From Xylocopilactobacillus apis (GTDB lineage: Bacteria > Bacillota > Bacilli > Lactobacillales > Lactobacillaceae): a stretch of 64,000 bases of DNA. The stretch spans positions 744,001-808,000 of the forward strand of contig NZ_AP026801.1 of the NCBI RefSeq assembly GCF_033095965.1. Direction: 5' to 3'. Every line of letters starts with the position of its first letter. The first letter of the stretch is position 1. This document shows positions 49,298 through 57,233 of this stretch, one piece after another. The position numbers and the translations under genes were made by a program. The notes under the pieces are model-generated. The model did no database searches and was not told where the DNA came from. It was given only the letters and a program-made list of their open reading frames with translations.

Positions 49298-50332
49298 ATG
49301 CAGGAAAAAGCAAAACCAAGTGATTTCGATTGGGAGAATCTAGGTTTCTCATATCACGATCTACCGTATCGTTATCGGGTTACGTATGAAAATGGTGAAT
49401 GGGGCGAAGGAGGGTTGACAGAAGACTCTAATTTAGTAATGTCTGAAGCAACTCCATCTCTACATTATGGGCAACAAATTTTTGAAGGAATGAAAGCATA
49501 TCGCCGTAAAGATGGAGGAATTAATCTTTTTCGTCCAGATGAAAATTCAAAAAGAATGAACAGATCTGCAAGTCGATTGTTAATGCCTGCATTCCCAACT
49601 GATCGATTTATTGAGGCAGTTAAAAAAGTTGTTCTAGCAAATGAAGAGTTTGTACCTCCGTATGGCAGTGGTGCGACTCTTTATATCAGACCTTTGATGA
49701 TTGCTGTTGATTCTGTTGTTGGTGTTCAGCCGGGAAAGAAATATATTTTAAACATATATGTGACACCTGTTGGGCCATATTTTAAAGGAGGCCTTATTCC
49801 GACTGCATTCGTTACTTCCTTATACGATCGGGCAGCTCATGGTGGAACAGGACAATCTAAAGTAGGCGGTAATTATGCTGCTAGCTTGTATCCAGGCCAA
49901 AAAGCACATAGCGATGGATATTCAGATGTTGTTTATCTTGATCCAACAGAGCATGAATATATTGAAGAATTGGGCTCAGCCAATTTCTTTGGTATTACCA
50001 AGATGGGTCAATTATTGACACCTAAATCGCCTTCAATTTTACCATCAATTACAAAACTATCAGTTTTGACTTTAGCAGAAAAAATGGGATTAAAACCTGC
50101 GCAAGTTCAGATCTCAATTAATGATATCGATGAATTTTCTGAAGCAGGAGCGATGGGTACAGCAGCAGTTATTTCACCAGTTGGCTCGATTACTCATAAT
50201 GGTGAAAAGCATGTATTTTATTCAGAAACTGAGCCAGGACCGGTAACTTTAAAACTTTATAATCAATTAACAGGAATTCAGTTCGGAGATGTTGAAGGGC
50301 CTGATGGTTGGGTCGTAGATCTTGGTAAATAA
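49298..50332 (+). CDS. ilvE: Branched-chain amino acid aminotransferase
   Basis: 344 aa from ATG 49298, with AGGAGG 8 nt upstream (an earlier ATG at 49274 lacks an RBS). PLP fold type IV: HYGQQIFEGMKAYR near 67, RPLMIAVDSVVGVQP, catalytic Lys in GQSKVGGNYAAS near 190, and EELGSANFFGI. Interconverts Leu/Ile/Val and keto acids; in lactobacilli mainly catabolic. Own transcription unit, ending at a MITE-like repeat. Confidence 0.95.
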   Translation: MQEKAKPSDFDWENLGFSYHDLPYRYRVTYENGEWGEGGLTEDSNLVMSEATPSLHYGQQIFEGMKAYRRKDGGINLFRPDENSKRMNRSASRLLMPAFPTDRFIEAVKKVVLANEEFVPPYGSGATLYIRPLMIAVDSVVGVQPGKKYILNIYVTPVGPYFKGGLIPTAFVTSLYDRAAHGGTGQSKVGGNYAASLYPGQKAHSDGYSDVVYLDPTEHEYIEELGSANFFGITKMGQLLTPKSPSILPSITKLSVLTLAEKMGLKPAQVQISINDIDEFSEAGAMGTAAVISPVGSITHNGEKHVFYSETEPGPVTLKLYNQLTGIQFGDVEGPDGWVVDLGK

Positions 50333-50493
50333 AAAAGATGCTGTGACATAACTGCCTCTCAAAACTAAAATAACGCTGATGAAATCGAAATCGTTCTTGA
50401 TCTCGTTTTTCATCAGCGTTTTTGTTTAAACTCAGACTATAATTGCACGTCTGATCGATTTTTGTGACTTATGTCTCAACCTCTTTTTTATCT
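50331..50493. repeat. MITE-like element with terminal inverted repeats and internal hairpins
   Basis: Left end AAAAAAGATGCTGTGACATA (50331-50350) and the inverted right end AAAAAAGAGGTTGAGACATA (minus strand, from 50490) match in 17 of 20 bases. Inside are a 12-13-bp stem AACGCTGATGAAA/TTTCATCAGCGTT (50372-50384 with about 50408-50420) and a 6-bp stem TCAGAC/GTCTGA (50432-50454). No coding capacity. It is placed between the convergent ilvE and uspA, where it can also terminate transcription. Confidence 0.6.
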
Positions 50494-50510
50494 ACTGTGA
50501 GATTTTAAAT

Positions 50511-50939
50511 TTAACTTTTTACAATTAAACAGTCGCATTTTGCATTATTAATGACATATTCAGTAACTGATCCAATAAATATCTTTTCAATTTCACTCAT
50601 TCCGGTAGCGCCCATTACAATTAAGTCATGTTTTTTAGAAAAAATATCTTTCGAAATGATGACTTTGGGATTTCCTAACTCAACAAATCTTTGAACGGAT
50701 TTTACACCTTTTTTCTTAGCTTTATCAGTCAACTCACTAATTTCATTAATGACCCCATCACGAATTTGTTGGATGTAATCAGTATCAAAACTTGAAATAC
50801 CTTTAAGCATATGATTGTCAATAACTGAAATTATATCTAAATTTGCACCAGTTTTGAGTGCAAGATGACAAGCTTTGGCGTAAGCAAAAAAAGATCCGTC
50901 TGAGCCGTCAAAAGCAATTAATATATTTCTGTAAGTCAT
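50511..50939 (-). CDS. Universal stress protein UspA family
   Basis: 142 aa. Rossmann-like fold start RNILIAFDGSDGSFFA and the ATP-binding signature VMGATGMSEIEKIFIGSVTEYV (G-2x-G-9x-G-S). Likely ATP-binding Usp subtype. Starts directly at the stop of the upstream small membrane protein gene, so the two form an operon. Confidence 0.9.
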   Translation of the reverse strand: MTYRNILIAFDGSDGSFFAYAKACHLALKTGANLDIISVIDNHMLKGISSFDTDYIQQIRDGVINEISELTDKAKKKGVKSVQRFVELGNPKVIISKDIFSKKHDLIVMGATGMSEIEKIFIGSVTEYVINNAKCDCLIVKS

Positions 50940-51194
50940 CTATTTACCTTTCATCGATTTGATAAGAAGCCGATTGATCATGAAAGCTATTATTGCACCT
51001 AGAAATAATGATAAAAATTCTAACCAAGAATTCTTAGTCACTATTGCAAAAATGGTGATCACAACAACAATGCCGATAATTATATCGTAACATAATACTT
51101 TAAGATTAGTTAATTTTAAAAAACTTCTTTTTACAGTAATAAAAACACCACACAAACTGATTAAAATCGCATAGATGGCAAATAAAAAATACAT
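50940..51194 (-). CDS. Small three-helix membrane protein, unknown
   Basis: 84 aa. Three hydrophobic segments (about residues 2-20, 35-52 and 58-76) separated by basic loops, ending LIKSMKGK. RBS GTGAGGAAAA precedes the ATG. Coupled to uspA. No family recognised. Confidence 0.65.
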   Translation of the reverse strand: MYFLFAIYAILISLCGVFITVKRSFLKLTNLKVLCYDIIIGIVVVITIFAIVTKNSWLEFLSLFLGAIIAFMINRLLIKSMKGK

Positions 51195-51207
51195 ATATTT
51201 TCCTCAC

Positions 51208-51239
51208 TAAAAAAATAAACTGGATTTATCCAGTTTATT
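51208..51239 (-). terminator. Terminator of the candidate 6S RNA
   Basis: Perfect 12-bp inverted repeat AATAAACTGGAT/ATCCAGTTTATT with a 2-nt loop, followed on the minus strand by a T tract (51215-51209). Confidence 0.88.
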
Positions 51240-51418
51240 AAATCTCTTGGTGTCGTTCACTAAGCACTTTTGGTTGATCCCACGATATAGTTAGGTGGGA
51301 ACTATATCCAAATGCCCCATTACCTTTGTGCCAGGTCTATGTTGACAAGTGTGTTTTGTTCCCAATATCAATGTTTGTCGGTCAACACAATTTGGACTTA
51401 GTTCGACCACTAGAGAAC
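51240..51418 (-). ncRNA. Structured RNA, candidate 6S RNA (ssrS)
   Basis: About 180 nt plus terminator, with no conserved ORF. Own promoter downstream of rpsD: minus strand TTGTTG (51453-51448), 17-bp spacer, TATATT (51430-51425), start about 51418. The first bases TCTCT (51416-51412) and adjacent TGGTCG pair with the last ones CGAC..CCA and AGAGA (51247-51243), closing one long rod. Internal pairings include GATATAGTT/AACTATATC and TGTTGAC/GTCAACA. Length, closed rod, own promoter and terminator fit 6S RNA, which sequesters sigma-A polymerase. I cannot confirm the family by covariance. Confidence 0.55.
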
Positions 51419-51464
51419 ACTTCAAATATATCACAAAGATTTATTACCAACAATATTATTGATA

Positions 51465-52079
51465 CTAAAGTCTCTTATTGTAGTATTCAACGATTAGCTG
51501 TTCATCAATATCTGGATCTAGTTCATCACGAACAGGTACACGAACGTAAGTACCTTCCAACTTGTTATCATCAAATGTAACATAATTAGGACGACTTATA
51601 GTACTGTCAAGCGCAGTCTTAACAATGTCAAGATTCTTTGATTTTTCTCTTAAGCTGATAACTTGTCCAGGTTCTACAATATAAGAAGGAATATCAACTC
51701 TTTTGCCATCAACCGTAATATGACCATGATTAACCAATTGGCGAGCTTGACGACGAGTCAAAGCAAATCCAAATCGATAAACTAGACTATCAAGTCTTGA
51801 TTCAAGTAAGTTAAGCAAATTTTCGCCGTGAGTATATTCACTGTTAATTTTACCGGCTTTAATAAAAGAATTTCTGAATTGACGTTCGTTTAAACCATAG
51901 AGTAAGCGAGCCTTTTGTTTTTCTTTTAATTGAGTAGAATATTCAGATGGTTTAGAGCGATTGTTTCGTCCATGATCACCAGGAGCGTATGGTCTTCTTT
52001 GTAACTCTTTACCAGTTCCTAATAATGAATATCCTAATCTTCTAGATTGTTTCCAAATTGGTTTAATATTTCTAGACAT
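51465..52079 (-). CDS. rpsD: 30S ribosomal protein S4
   Basis: 204 aa. Begins [19 protein letters not shown] with no N-terminal Cys motif (zinc-free form). S4 RNA-binding domain: [32 protein letters not shown]. Primary 16S rRNA binder and translational repressor of its own mRNA in Firmicutes. Monocistronic with a 150-nt structured leader. RBS GGAGG. Confidence 0.97.
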   Translation of the reverse strand: MSRNIKPIWKQSRRLGYSLLGTGKELQRRPYAPGDHGRNNRSKPSEYSTQLKEKQKARLLYGLNERQFRNSFIKAGKINSEYTHGENLLNLLESRLDSLVYRFGFALTRRQARQLVNHGHITVDGKRVDIPSYIVEPGQVISLREKSKNLDIVKTALDSTISRPNYVTFDDNKLEGTYVRVPVRDELDPDIDEQLIVEYYNKRL

Positions 52080-52157
52080 TTTTATCCTCCAAATTTTTGT
52101 CTTGGAGTAAAATAACTATCATCCTTATCTCGTACAATTTAACCTAATTTTCGCTTT

Positions 52158-52233
52158 AGCAGCAAAGTTACTCATTCCTTAAAATGTGTAAATTGTTGAC
52201 GTCCGATTAGATGATTGCTGCTATTCTACACAA
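52158..52233 (-). promoter_or_regulatory. rpsD mRNA leader, S4 autoregulatory pseudoknot
   Basis: In RNA order: TTGTGTA (52233-52227), AGCAGCAA (52222-52215), TACACA (52190-52185), TTGCTGCT (52165-52158). The first pairs with the third and the second with the fourth (8 bp perfect), an H-type pseudoknot. S4 leaders of this topology repress rpsD in Firmicutes. Confidence 0.7.
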
Positions 52234-52239
52234 TTTTTA

Positions 52240-52268
52240 ATTTTACTTTATTTAGCTTTTATAGTCAA
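52240..52268 (-). promoter_or_regulatory. Promoter of rpsD
   Basis: Minus strand TTGACT (52268-52263), 17-bp spacer, TAAAAT (52245-52240). The start near 52233 places the pseudoknot at the extreme 5' end of the mRNA. Confidence 0.85.
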
Positions 52269-52305
52269 TTTCTCTTAATTATAATTTTTATTGATTGGAA
52301 TTTGG

Positions 52306-52311
52306 TATAAT
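52306..52311 (+). promoter_or_regulatory. Extended -10 promoter of ezrA
   Basis: TGGTATAAT with perfect TATAAT at 52306-52311, 33 bp before the ezrA start. No clear -35. Divergent from the rpsD promoter 38 bp away. Confidence 0.6.
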
Positions 52312-52343
52312 TTAACATATTATAGTGAGGCTTTTGTGAAATT

Positions 52344-54062
52344 ATGTTGTGGATATCAGTATTTATAGTTTTTATAGTTATTATACTCGGATGGTTTGGT
52401 ATTGTTTTTTATCAGCGTCGAGTTAGTTTAAGAATTGATTCTTTAGATCAAGAGAAAAAAAAGTTACTTGACCCTAGTATTGATGAAGAATTTGTTAAGT
52501 TAAAACAGTCAAGTCCTAGTGGAGAGAGTCTGGTTGATCTTAATCATTGGCAGCAAGTATATGAAAGAGTTAAAAATCGTCAACTTGTTGATTTAGAAAC
52601 TTTTTTCTTTAAAGCTGAAGATGCAAATAATAAATTTCAGTTTGTTCAGGGACGTCAAAGAGTGGCTGAGCTAGAAAAAAAGCTCAAAGATTCTAAAAAA
52701 GATATTGCCGAAATCAAACAAGCTTTATTTAAAATACAGGACGTTCAAGATCTTGATAAGAAGTTAATTGATGGAATTAATAACGAATTAACTGACGTGA
52801 AGAGAAGTATTTTATCTAAAGGGTATGCTTATGGACCTGCCCAGGATATTTTGGAAAATCGGCTTTCAAAAATTGATGAAGCATACGACAGTGCCCAGCA
52901 AGTTTATCTTGGCGGTGATTATTCAAAAGCTAAAGCACTTTTTGAAACAATCACTCACGAATTAGCTGATTTAAAAAATGATATGAAAGAGATTTCAATC
53001 CTTTTTGAGCAGGTAAATAAAACTTTTCCTGGACAGCTTAAAGAGATTAGAGCCACTTACGAAAAAATGAAAGCAAGTGGTTATAAATTTATTGACGATG
53101 ATTTTGACAATAAAATTTTAACTCTGCAAAATTTAGTTGATCAGACAAAGGAATTGTTAACGCAGGCAGCTATTGATGATATTAGAGCAAATTGCGAACA
53201 CATTTCTAAAGAGATAGATAAATTATATACGATTCTTGAAAGAGAGTATAAGTCTCATCGTAAAGTAAAAAATACTAAAGATGATCTTTACCAATTCATT
53301 ATTCATGCAGGACGTCAAAATAGAACGCTAAGCGAAAATATTTATCAAGCATCAAATACTTTTGTATTAAAAAATAATGAAGAAAAGCAAGCAGCTGATT
53401 TTGAACTTCAAATTGAAAATATTAGGTTGGATTACAATCGTGACATGCAGAAGGTAACAGATAAAGAAGCTGTTTTAAGTGTAATTAATCGTGATTTTGA
53501 ATTATGGCGCAAACAGCTGACAGAAATTGAGCAGAGACAAATAGAGATTGTTGATGAAGTTTCTAAAAAATATGATAAATTAGAAGAATTTAAAAAAGAT
53601 CTGTTAGACTATGATTCTGCTTTTAAAGTTATTGCTCGATATGTAGAAAAAGAGAATTTGCCTGGTGTTTTAGAAGATTACCGCGAATTTTATCTAGTTG
53701 TAAGTAAAGAATTAAAGAAAATGAAGAGTTTGATCACTTCTTCTAAAATTGATATTGATGAAATAGAAAACGTATCTTCGTTACTCAAAGAAGATTTAAT
53801 AACCTTAAGCGATCAAACTAATGAAATGGTTAAAAATTCTCGGTTAACAGAAATTTTGATTCAAAACGCTATTCAATATCAGGAAACAAATCCTTCAGTT
53901 ACTCAATCTATTAACAAAGCTAAAGAAATTTATGCAAATCAGTTTGATTATGGACAGGCCGTAAATGTTTTAGCTAAAGAGCTCGAATTAATTAAACCTG
54001 GATCTTTTCAGGAAATAGCAGCCAATTACAATGAAAGCGATGAAATAAAAATTCAATTATAA
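52344..54062 (+). CDS. ezrA: Septation ring formation regulator EzrA
   Basis: 572 aa. N-terminal membrane helix (WISVFIVFIVIILGWFGIVF), then a cytoplasmic spectrin-like rod of long helices. The EzrA pattern NRQLVDLETFFFKAEDANNKFQF near 80-105 is visible. Limits FtsZ ring formation away from mid-cell and links division to wall synthesis. Followed by nifS and thiI, the usual order in Lactobacillales. Confidence 0.95.
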   Translation: MLWISVFIVFIVIILGWFGIVFYQRRVSLRIDSLDQEKKKLLDPSIDEEFVKLKQSSPSGESLVDLNHWQQVYERVKNRQLVDLETFFFKAEDANNKFQFVQGRQRVAELEKKLKDSKKDIAEIKQALFKIQDVQDLDKKLIDGINNELTDVKRSILSKGYAYGPAQDILENRLSKIDEAYDSAQQVYLGGDYSKAKALFETITHELADLKNDMKEISILFEQVNKTFPGQLKEIRATYEKMKASGYKFIDDDFDNKILTLQNLVDQTKELLTQAAIDDIRANCEHISKEIDKLYTILEREYKSHRKVKNTKDDLYQFIIHAGRQNRTLSENIYQASNTFVLKNNEEKQAADFELQIENIRLDYNRDMQKVTDKEAVLSVINRDFELWRKQLTEIEQRQIEIVDEVSKKYDKLEEFKKDLLDYDSAFKVIARYVEKENLPGVLEDYREFYLVVSKELKKMKSLITSSKIDIDEIENVSSLLKEDLITLSDQTNEMVKNSRLTEILIQNAIQYQETNPSVTQSINKAKEIYANQFDYGQAVNVLAKELELIKPGSFQEIAANYNESDEIKIQL

Positions 54063-54085
54063 CGAATGGAGCATCTGAAAAATTA

Positions 54086-55231
54086 ATGATATATTTTGAT
54101 AATAGTGCAACAACACCAATTGCTCCAGAAGTACTAGAAACATATGTTACAGTATCGAAAAAGTTTTTCGGGAACCCTTCTAGTTTAAATAAATTAGGTC
54201 TAGAAGCTGCAGAAGTACTTAAAGTTTCGCGTCAACAATTAAAAGATCTGCTCAATCTTAAAACTAAGGAAATTATTTTTACGAGCGGCGGATCTGAAGG
54301 TGATAATTTAGTAATTAAAGGAGTCGCCTTGGCTCGTAAAATAAGCGGCAATCATATTATTGTAAGTTCAATTGAACATGCAGCGGTTCTTGAAGCAGTT
54401 AAACAGTTAGAAAAATACGGATTTGAAATTACATACCTAAAGCCTAATAAATTAGGCCAAATTGACCCTAAGAAATTAGCTGAAGCGATTAGACCAAACA
54501 CCACATTAATTTCAATTATGGCCGTTAATAACGAGACTGGAGCTATTCAGCCTATTAGTGAGATAGCTGAGATTTTGCAAGATCATCCTCAGATTGTTTT
54601 TCATGTTGATGCTGTTCAAGCGGTTGGCAAAAATCTAGAAAAATTATATTCAAATCCTCGGATTGATTTTGCAACATTTTCTGGACATAAATTTCAAGGA
54701 CCGCGAGGAGTAGGTTTTATTATTTATAATCCTGATCGACATTTAGAGCCGTTAATTAACGGAGGAGGTCAGGAGAAAAATTTAAGAAGCGGAACTGAAA
54801 ATACTCCAGCTATCGCTGCAATGGTGAAAGCTTTCAGGATATCCTTAGAAGGCAGCATAGAAAATCATAAAAAGTATCAGAAAATGAAAAATATTTTACT
54901 TGATTTTTTAAAGGATGATCCAGATTTTTGTCTTGTTTCTAAAGATTCATCAATCTATACACCTTCGATAATTTCCTTTGCAGTTCTTGGAATTAAAGGA
55001 GAAACTGCCGTTCACTATTTAGAAAAGAAAAATATTTATATTTCGACAACGAGTGCTTGTTCATCGCAAAATAATAAACCTTCACATGTTTTAGCTTCAA
55101 TGAATTTGCCGGATGAAGTTTTGAAAGGGGCGTTAAGGGTTAGTTTAGGATCTCAAAATATGTTAAGTGAAATGCAAAGTTTTATAAATGCTTTGAAACA
55201 AATGAAAGAGGATATTAAGGTGATTAATTAA
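54086..55231 (+). CDS. Cysteine desulfurase (NifS type) paired with thiI
   Basis: 381 aa. YFDNSATTPIAPEVL start, TSGGSEGDN near 69, HVDAVQAVG near 179, SGHKFQGPRG with the PLP Lys near 202, and STTSACSSQ with the persulfide Cys near 322. Supplies sulfur to ThiI for 4-thiouridine in tRNA; stop and thiI start overlap by 1 bp. Distinct from the copy at 4494 and from SufS. Confidence 0.94.
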   Translation: MIYFDNSATTPIAPEVLETYVTVSKKFFGNPSSLNKLGLEAAEVLKVSRQQLKDLLNLKTKEIIFTSGGSEGDNLVIKGVALARKISGNHIIVSSIEHAAVLEAVKQLEKYGFEITYLKPNKLGQIDPKKLAEAIRPNTTLISIMAVNNETGAIQPISEIAEILQDHPQIVFHVDAVQAVGKNLEKLYSNPRIDFATFSGHKFQGPRGVGFIIYNPDRHLEPLINGGGQEKNLRSGTENTPAIAAMVKAFRISLEGSIENHKKYQKMKNILLDFLKDDPDFCLVSKDSSIYTPSIISFAVLGIKGETAVHYLEKKNIYISTTSACSSQNNKPSHVLASMNLPDEVLKGALRVSLGSQNMLSEMQSFINALKQMKEDIKVIN

Positions 55232-56451
55232 TGCAATATAATGAATTGATGATCCGTTATGGTGAATTATCAACGAAAGGAAAAAATAGAGGACAATTTA
55301 TTGAAAATCTCCGACGAGATATTAAAAGTAAATTAACTGATTTTTCAGTTGAAATTAAAACTACCCGTGACCACCTACATGTAATTCTTAATGATGAAGA
55401 TCCAGATCCGATTATAAAAATTCTTAAAACCATTTTTGGAATTCAAAGTATTTGTAAAGTAGTACGGGTTGAATTAGATATTGAAAGAATTAAAGAAGCC
55501 TCTGTTTTTGTGATAAATAATTTCAGTCATGAAGCAAAAACTTTTAAAGTTCGAACGAAGAGATCCAATAAAGATTTTTCTTACGGAACATTTGAGATTA
55601 ATAATTTAATTGGCGACTTGATTTTAGAAACACATCCTTATTTAACAGTGAATGTTCATGACCCTGATATTGAGTTGACAATTGAAATTAGAGGTGATGC
55701 AGCATACTTGTATAGTGAGGTAATTGCAGGAGCCCATGGGATGCCGGCCGGAACTGCGGGATTAGTTCACGTGATGCTTTCAGGTGGGATTGATTCTCCA
55801 GTAGCAGCTTATTTAGCCTTAAAAAGAGGAATGCGGGTTGAAATGATTCACTTCTTTTCTCCACCGTATACCTCGGAGCAGGCACTAGCAAAAAGTAAAG
55901 AATTAACAAAAAAGTTAATTCCCTTTACTGGAGCAAATGGGATTCAGTTTATCGCAGTACCTTTTGCTGCAATTCAGGAAGAAATTAGGAAGAAAGTTCC
56001 TGAAGGCTATTTAATGACAATTCAGCGTCGTATGATGCTAAGATTAGCTGATTTGGTTAGAAGACAAAGAAATGGATTAGCAATTGTTAACGGAGAGTCT
56101 GTTGGACAGGTGGCCTCGCAAACCTTAGAGAGTATGATGGCAATTAATGATGTGACAACAACTCCGATATTACGTCCTTTAGTGTCTTTTGATAAAAATG
56201 AAATTATTTCTATTGCCAAAAAAATTGATACTTTTGATTTATCAATTATGCCATTTGAGGATTGCTGTACGATTTTTGCTCCTCCTCAGCCAAAAACTAG
56301 ACCGCATTTAGATCAAGCAAGAAATTATGAAAAATTATTAGATGTTGAGCAGTTGATTGATGATGCTTTAAATAATATTCAAATTACTAATATTAAAATA
56401 GATCAAAACTATCTAAATAATGAAAAAGAAGAAATATTAAATCTTTTATAA
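55231..56451 (+). CDS. thiI: tRNA 4-thiouridine synthetase ThiI
   Basis: 406 aa. Ferredoxin-like and THUMP domains (residues 1-165, with LMIRYGELSTKGKNRGQF), then the PP-loop MLSGGIDSPVAAYLALKRG near 185 and EDCCTIFAPPQPKTRP near 345. No C-terminal rhodanese domain, as in B. subtilis, so it relies on the adjacent NifS and its own Cys pair. Makes s4U8 in tRNA. Confidence 0.96.
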   Translation: MQYNELMIRYGELSTKGKNRGQFIENLRRDIKSKLTDFSVEIKTTRDHLHVILNDEDPDPIIKILKTIFGIQSICKVVRVELDIERIKEASVFVINNFSHEAKTFKVRTKRSNKDFSYGTFEINNLIGDLILETHPYLTVNVHDPDIELTIEIRGDAAYLYSEVIAGAHGMPAGTAGLVHVMLSGGIDSPVAAYLALKRGMRVEMIHFFSPPYTSEQALAKSKELTKKLIPFTGANGIQFIAVPFAAIQEEIRKKVPEGYLMTIQRRMMLRLADLVRRQRNGLAIVNGESVGQVASQTLESMMAINDVTTTPILRPLVSFDKNEIISIAKKIDTFDLSIMPFEDCCTIFAPPQPKTRPHLDQARNYEKLLDVEQLIDDALNNIQITNIKIDQNYLNNEKEEILNLL

Positions 56452-56522
56452 TAGTTTTTAATAATTTTATTGATTTAAATTATAGGTAATTTGGTAAATG
56501 GATTAGATTTTTTGTTTTAATT

Positions 56523-56576
56523 ATTTGCTTTGCGTAATTTTTTTATATAGGAATAAAAAAGGAGCGTAAAGCAAAT
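56523..56576 (+). promoter_or_regulatory. Hairpin sequestering the radC start codon
   Basis: ATTTGCTTTGCG (56523-56534) pairs with CGTAAAGCAAAT (56565-56576), 12 bp with one G-U. The right arm ends inside the ATG (56575-56577) and starts just after the GGAG RBS (56561-56564). Confidence 0.5.
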
Positions 56577-57222
56577 GGATTCATTAAGAACTTTTGAAAT
56601 TTATGATCAAATTAAAAATTTTGGAATTTCAACAATTACAACAGAAGATCTACTTTCAATAATTATTCGTTCTGATTCGAGAGAAGATGATGAAGTAAGT
56701 GATGACTTTGATTTGAGAGATTTAGCATTTTTAAATTTCAAGGAATTAAAAGATAAGACCGGTATTTGTGATAATACAATCTATAAATTATTATGTTCAG
56801 TAGAATTAGGCAATCGTGTTTTTAAAAGCTGCCGTTTGAGGTATGGACAATTAACAACTAGTAAGGAAGCCGGAGAGATATCTCTTAGTTTTTTCAATAA
56901 TATTTATCAGGAATGTTTGGTTGGCTTTTTTCTAGATGTTAATAGAAAACTGATCAAGAGTGAAATAATCTTTAAAGGAACCCTTGATGCTAGTATTGCA
57001 TGTCCAAGAGAAATTTTAGAATTTGCCTTAAAATATCATGCGCATAGTTTTATTTTGGCTCATAATCATCCAAGTGGGGAATGTAGTATATCTCCTGAAG
57101 ATATTCGTTTTACTAAAAAAATGAATAGAGCTGCCCGAATTGTAGGAATTGAATTTACGGATCATCTAATTATAGGGACTGAACGCTATTTGTCCTTGCA
57201 AGAAGAAAATTTATTTAGTTAG
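56575..57222 (+). CDS. radC: RadC family JAB-domain protein
   Basis: 215 aa. N-terminal helix-hairpin-helix-like part (shortened: IIIRSDSREDDEV where ELLAILLRTGT is usual), then the JAB metalloprotease fold with AHNHPSGECSISPEDI and ITD-like FTDHLIIG. The JAMM residues (His-x-His...Ser...Asp) are present. The role in repair is doubtful despite the name. First gene before mreBCD, the standard order in Firmicutes. Confidence 0.92.
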   Translation: MDSLRTFEIYDQIKNFGISTITTEDLLSIIIRSDSREDDEVSDDFDLRDLAFLNFKELKDKTGICDNTIYKLLCSVELGNRVFKSCRLRYGQLTTSKEAGEISLSFFNNIYQECLVGFFLDVNRKLIKSEIIFKGTLDASIACPREILEFALKYHAHSFILAHNHPSGECSISPEDIRFTKKMNRAARIVGIEFTDHLIIGTERYLSLQEENLFS

Positions 57223-57233
57223 GGTTGAAAAAA

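Noticed and set aside
51240-51418. T-box or other riboswitch reading of the RNA after rpsD
   Set aside because: No T-box sequence (GGGTGGNACC) and no gene follows within the transcript before a strong terminator, so it is not a leader.
51326-51580. 84-codon plus-strand open frame
   Set aside because: It covers the candidate structured RNA and the end of rpsD on the other strand; composition is not protein-like and it lacks an RBS.
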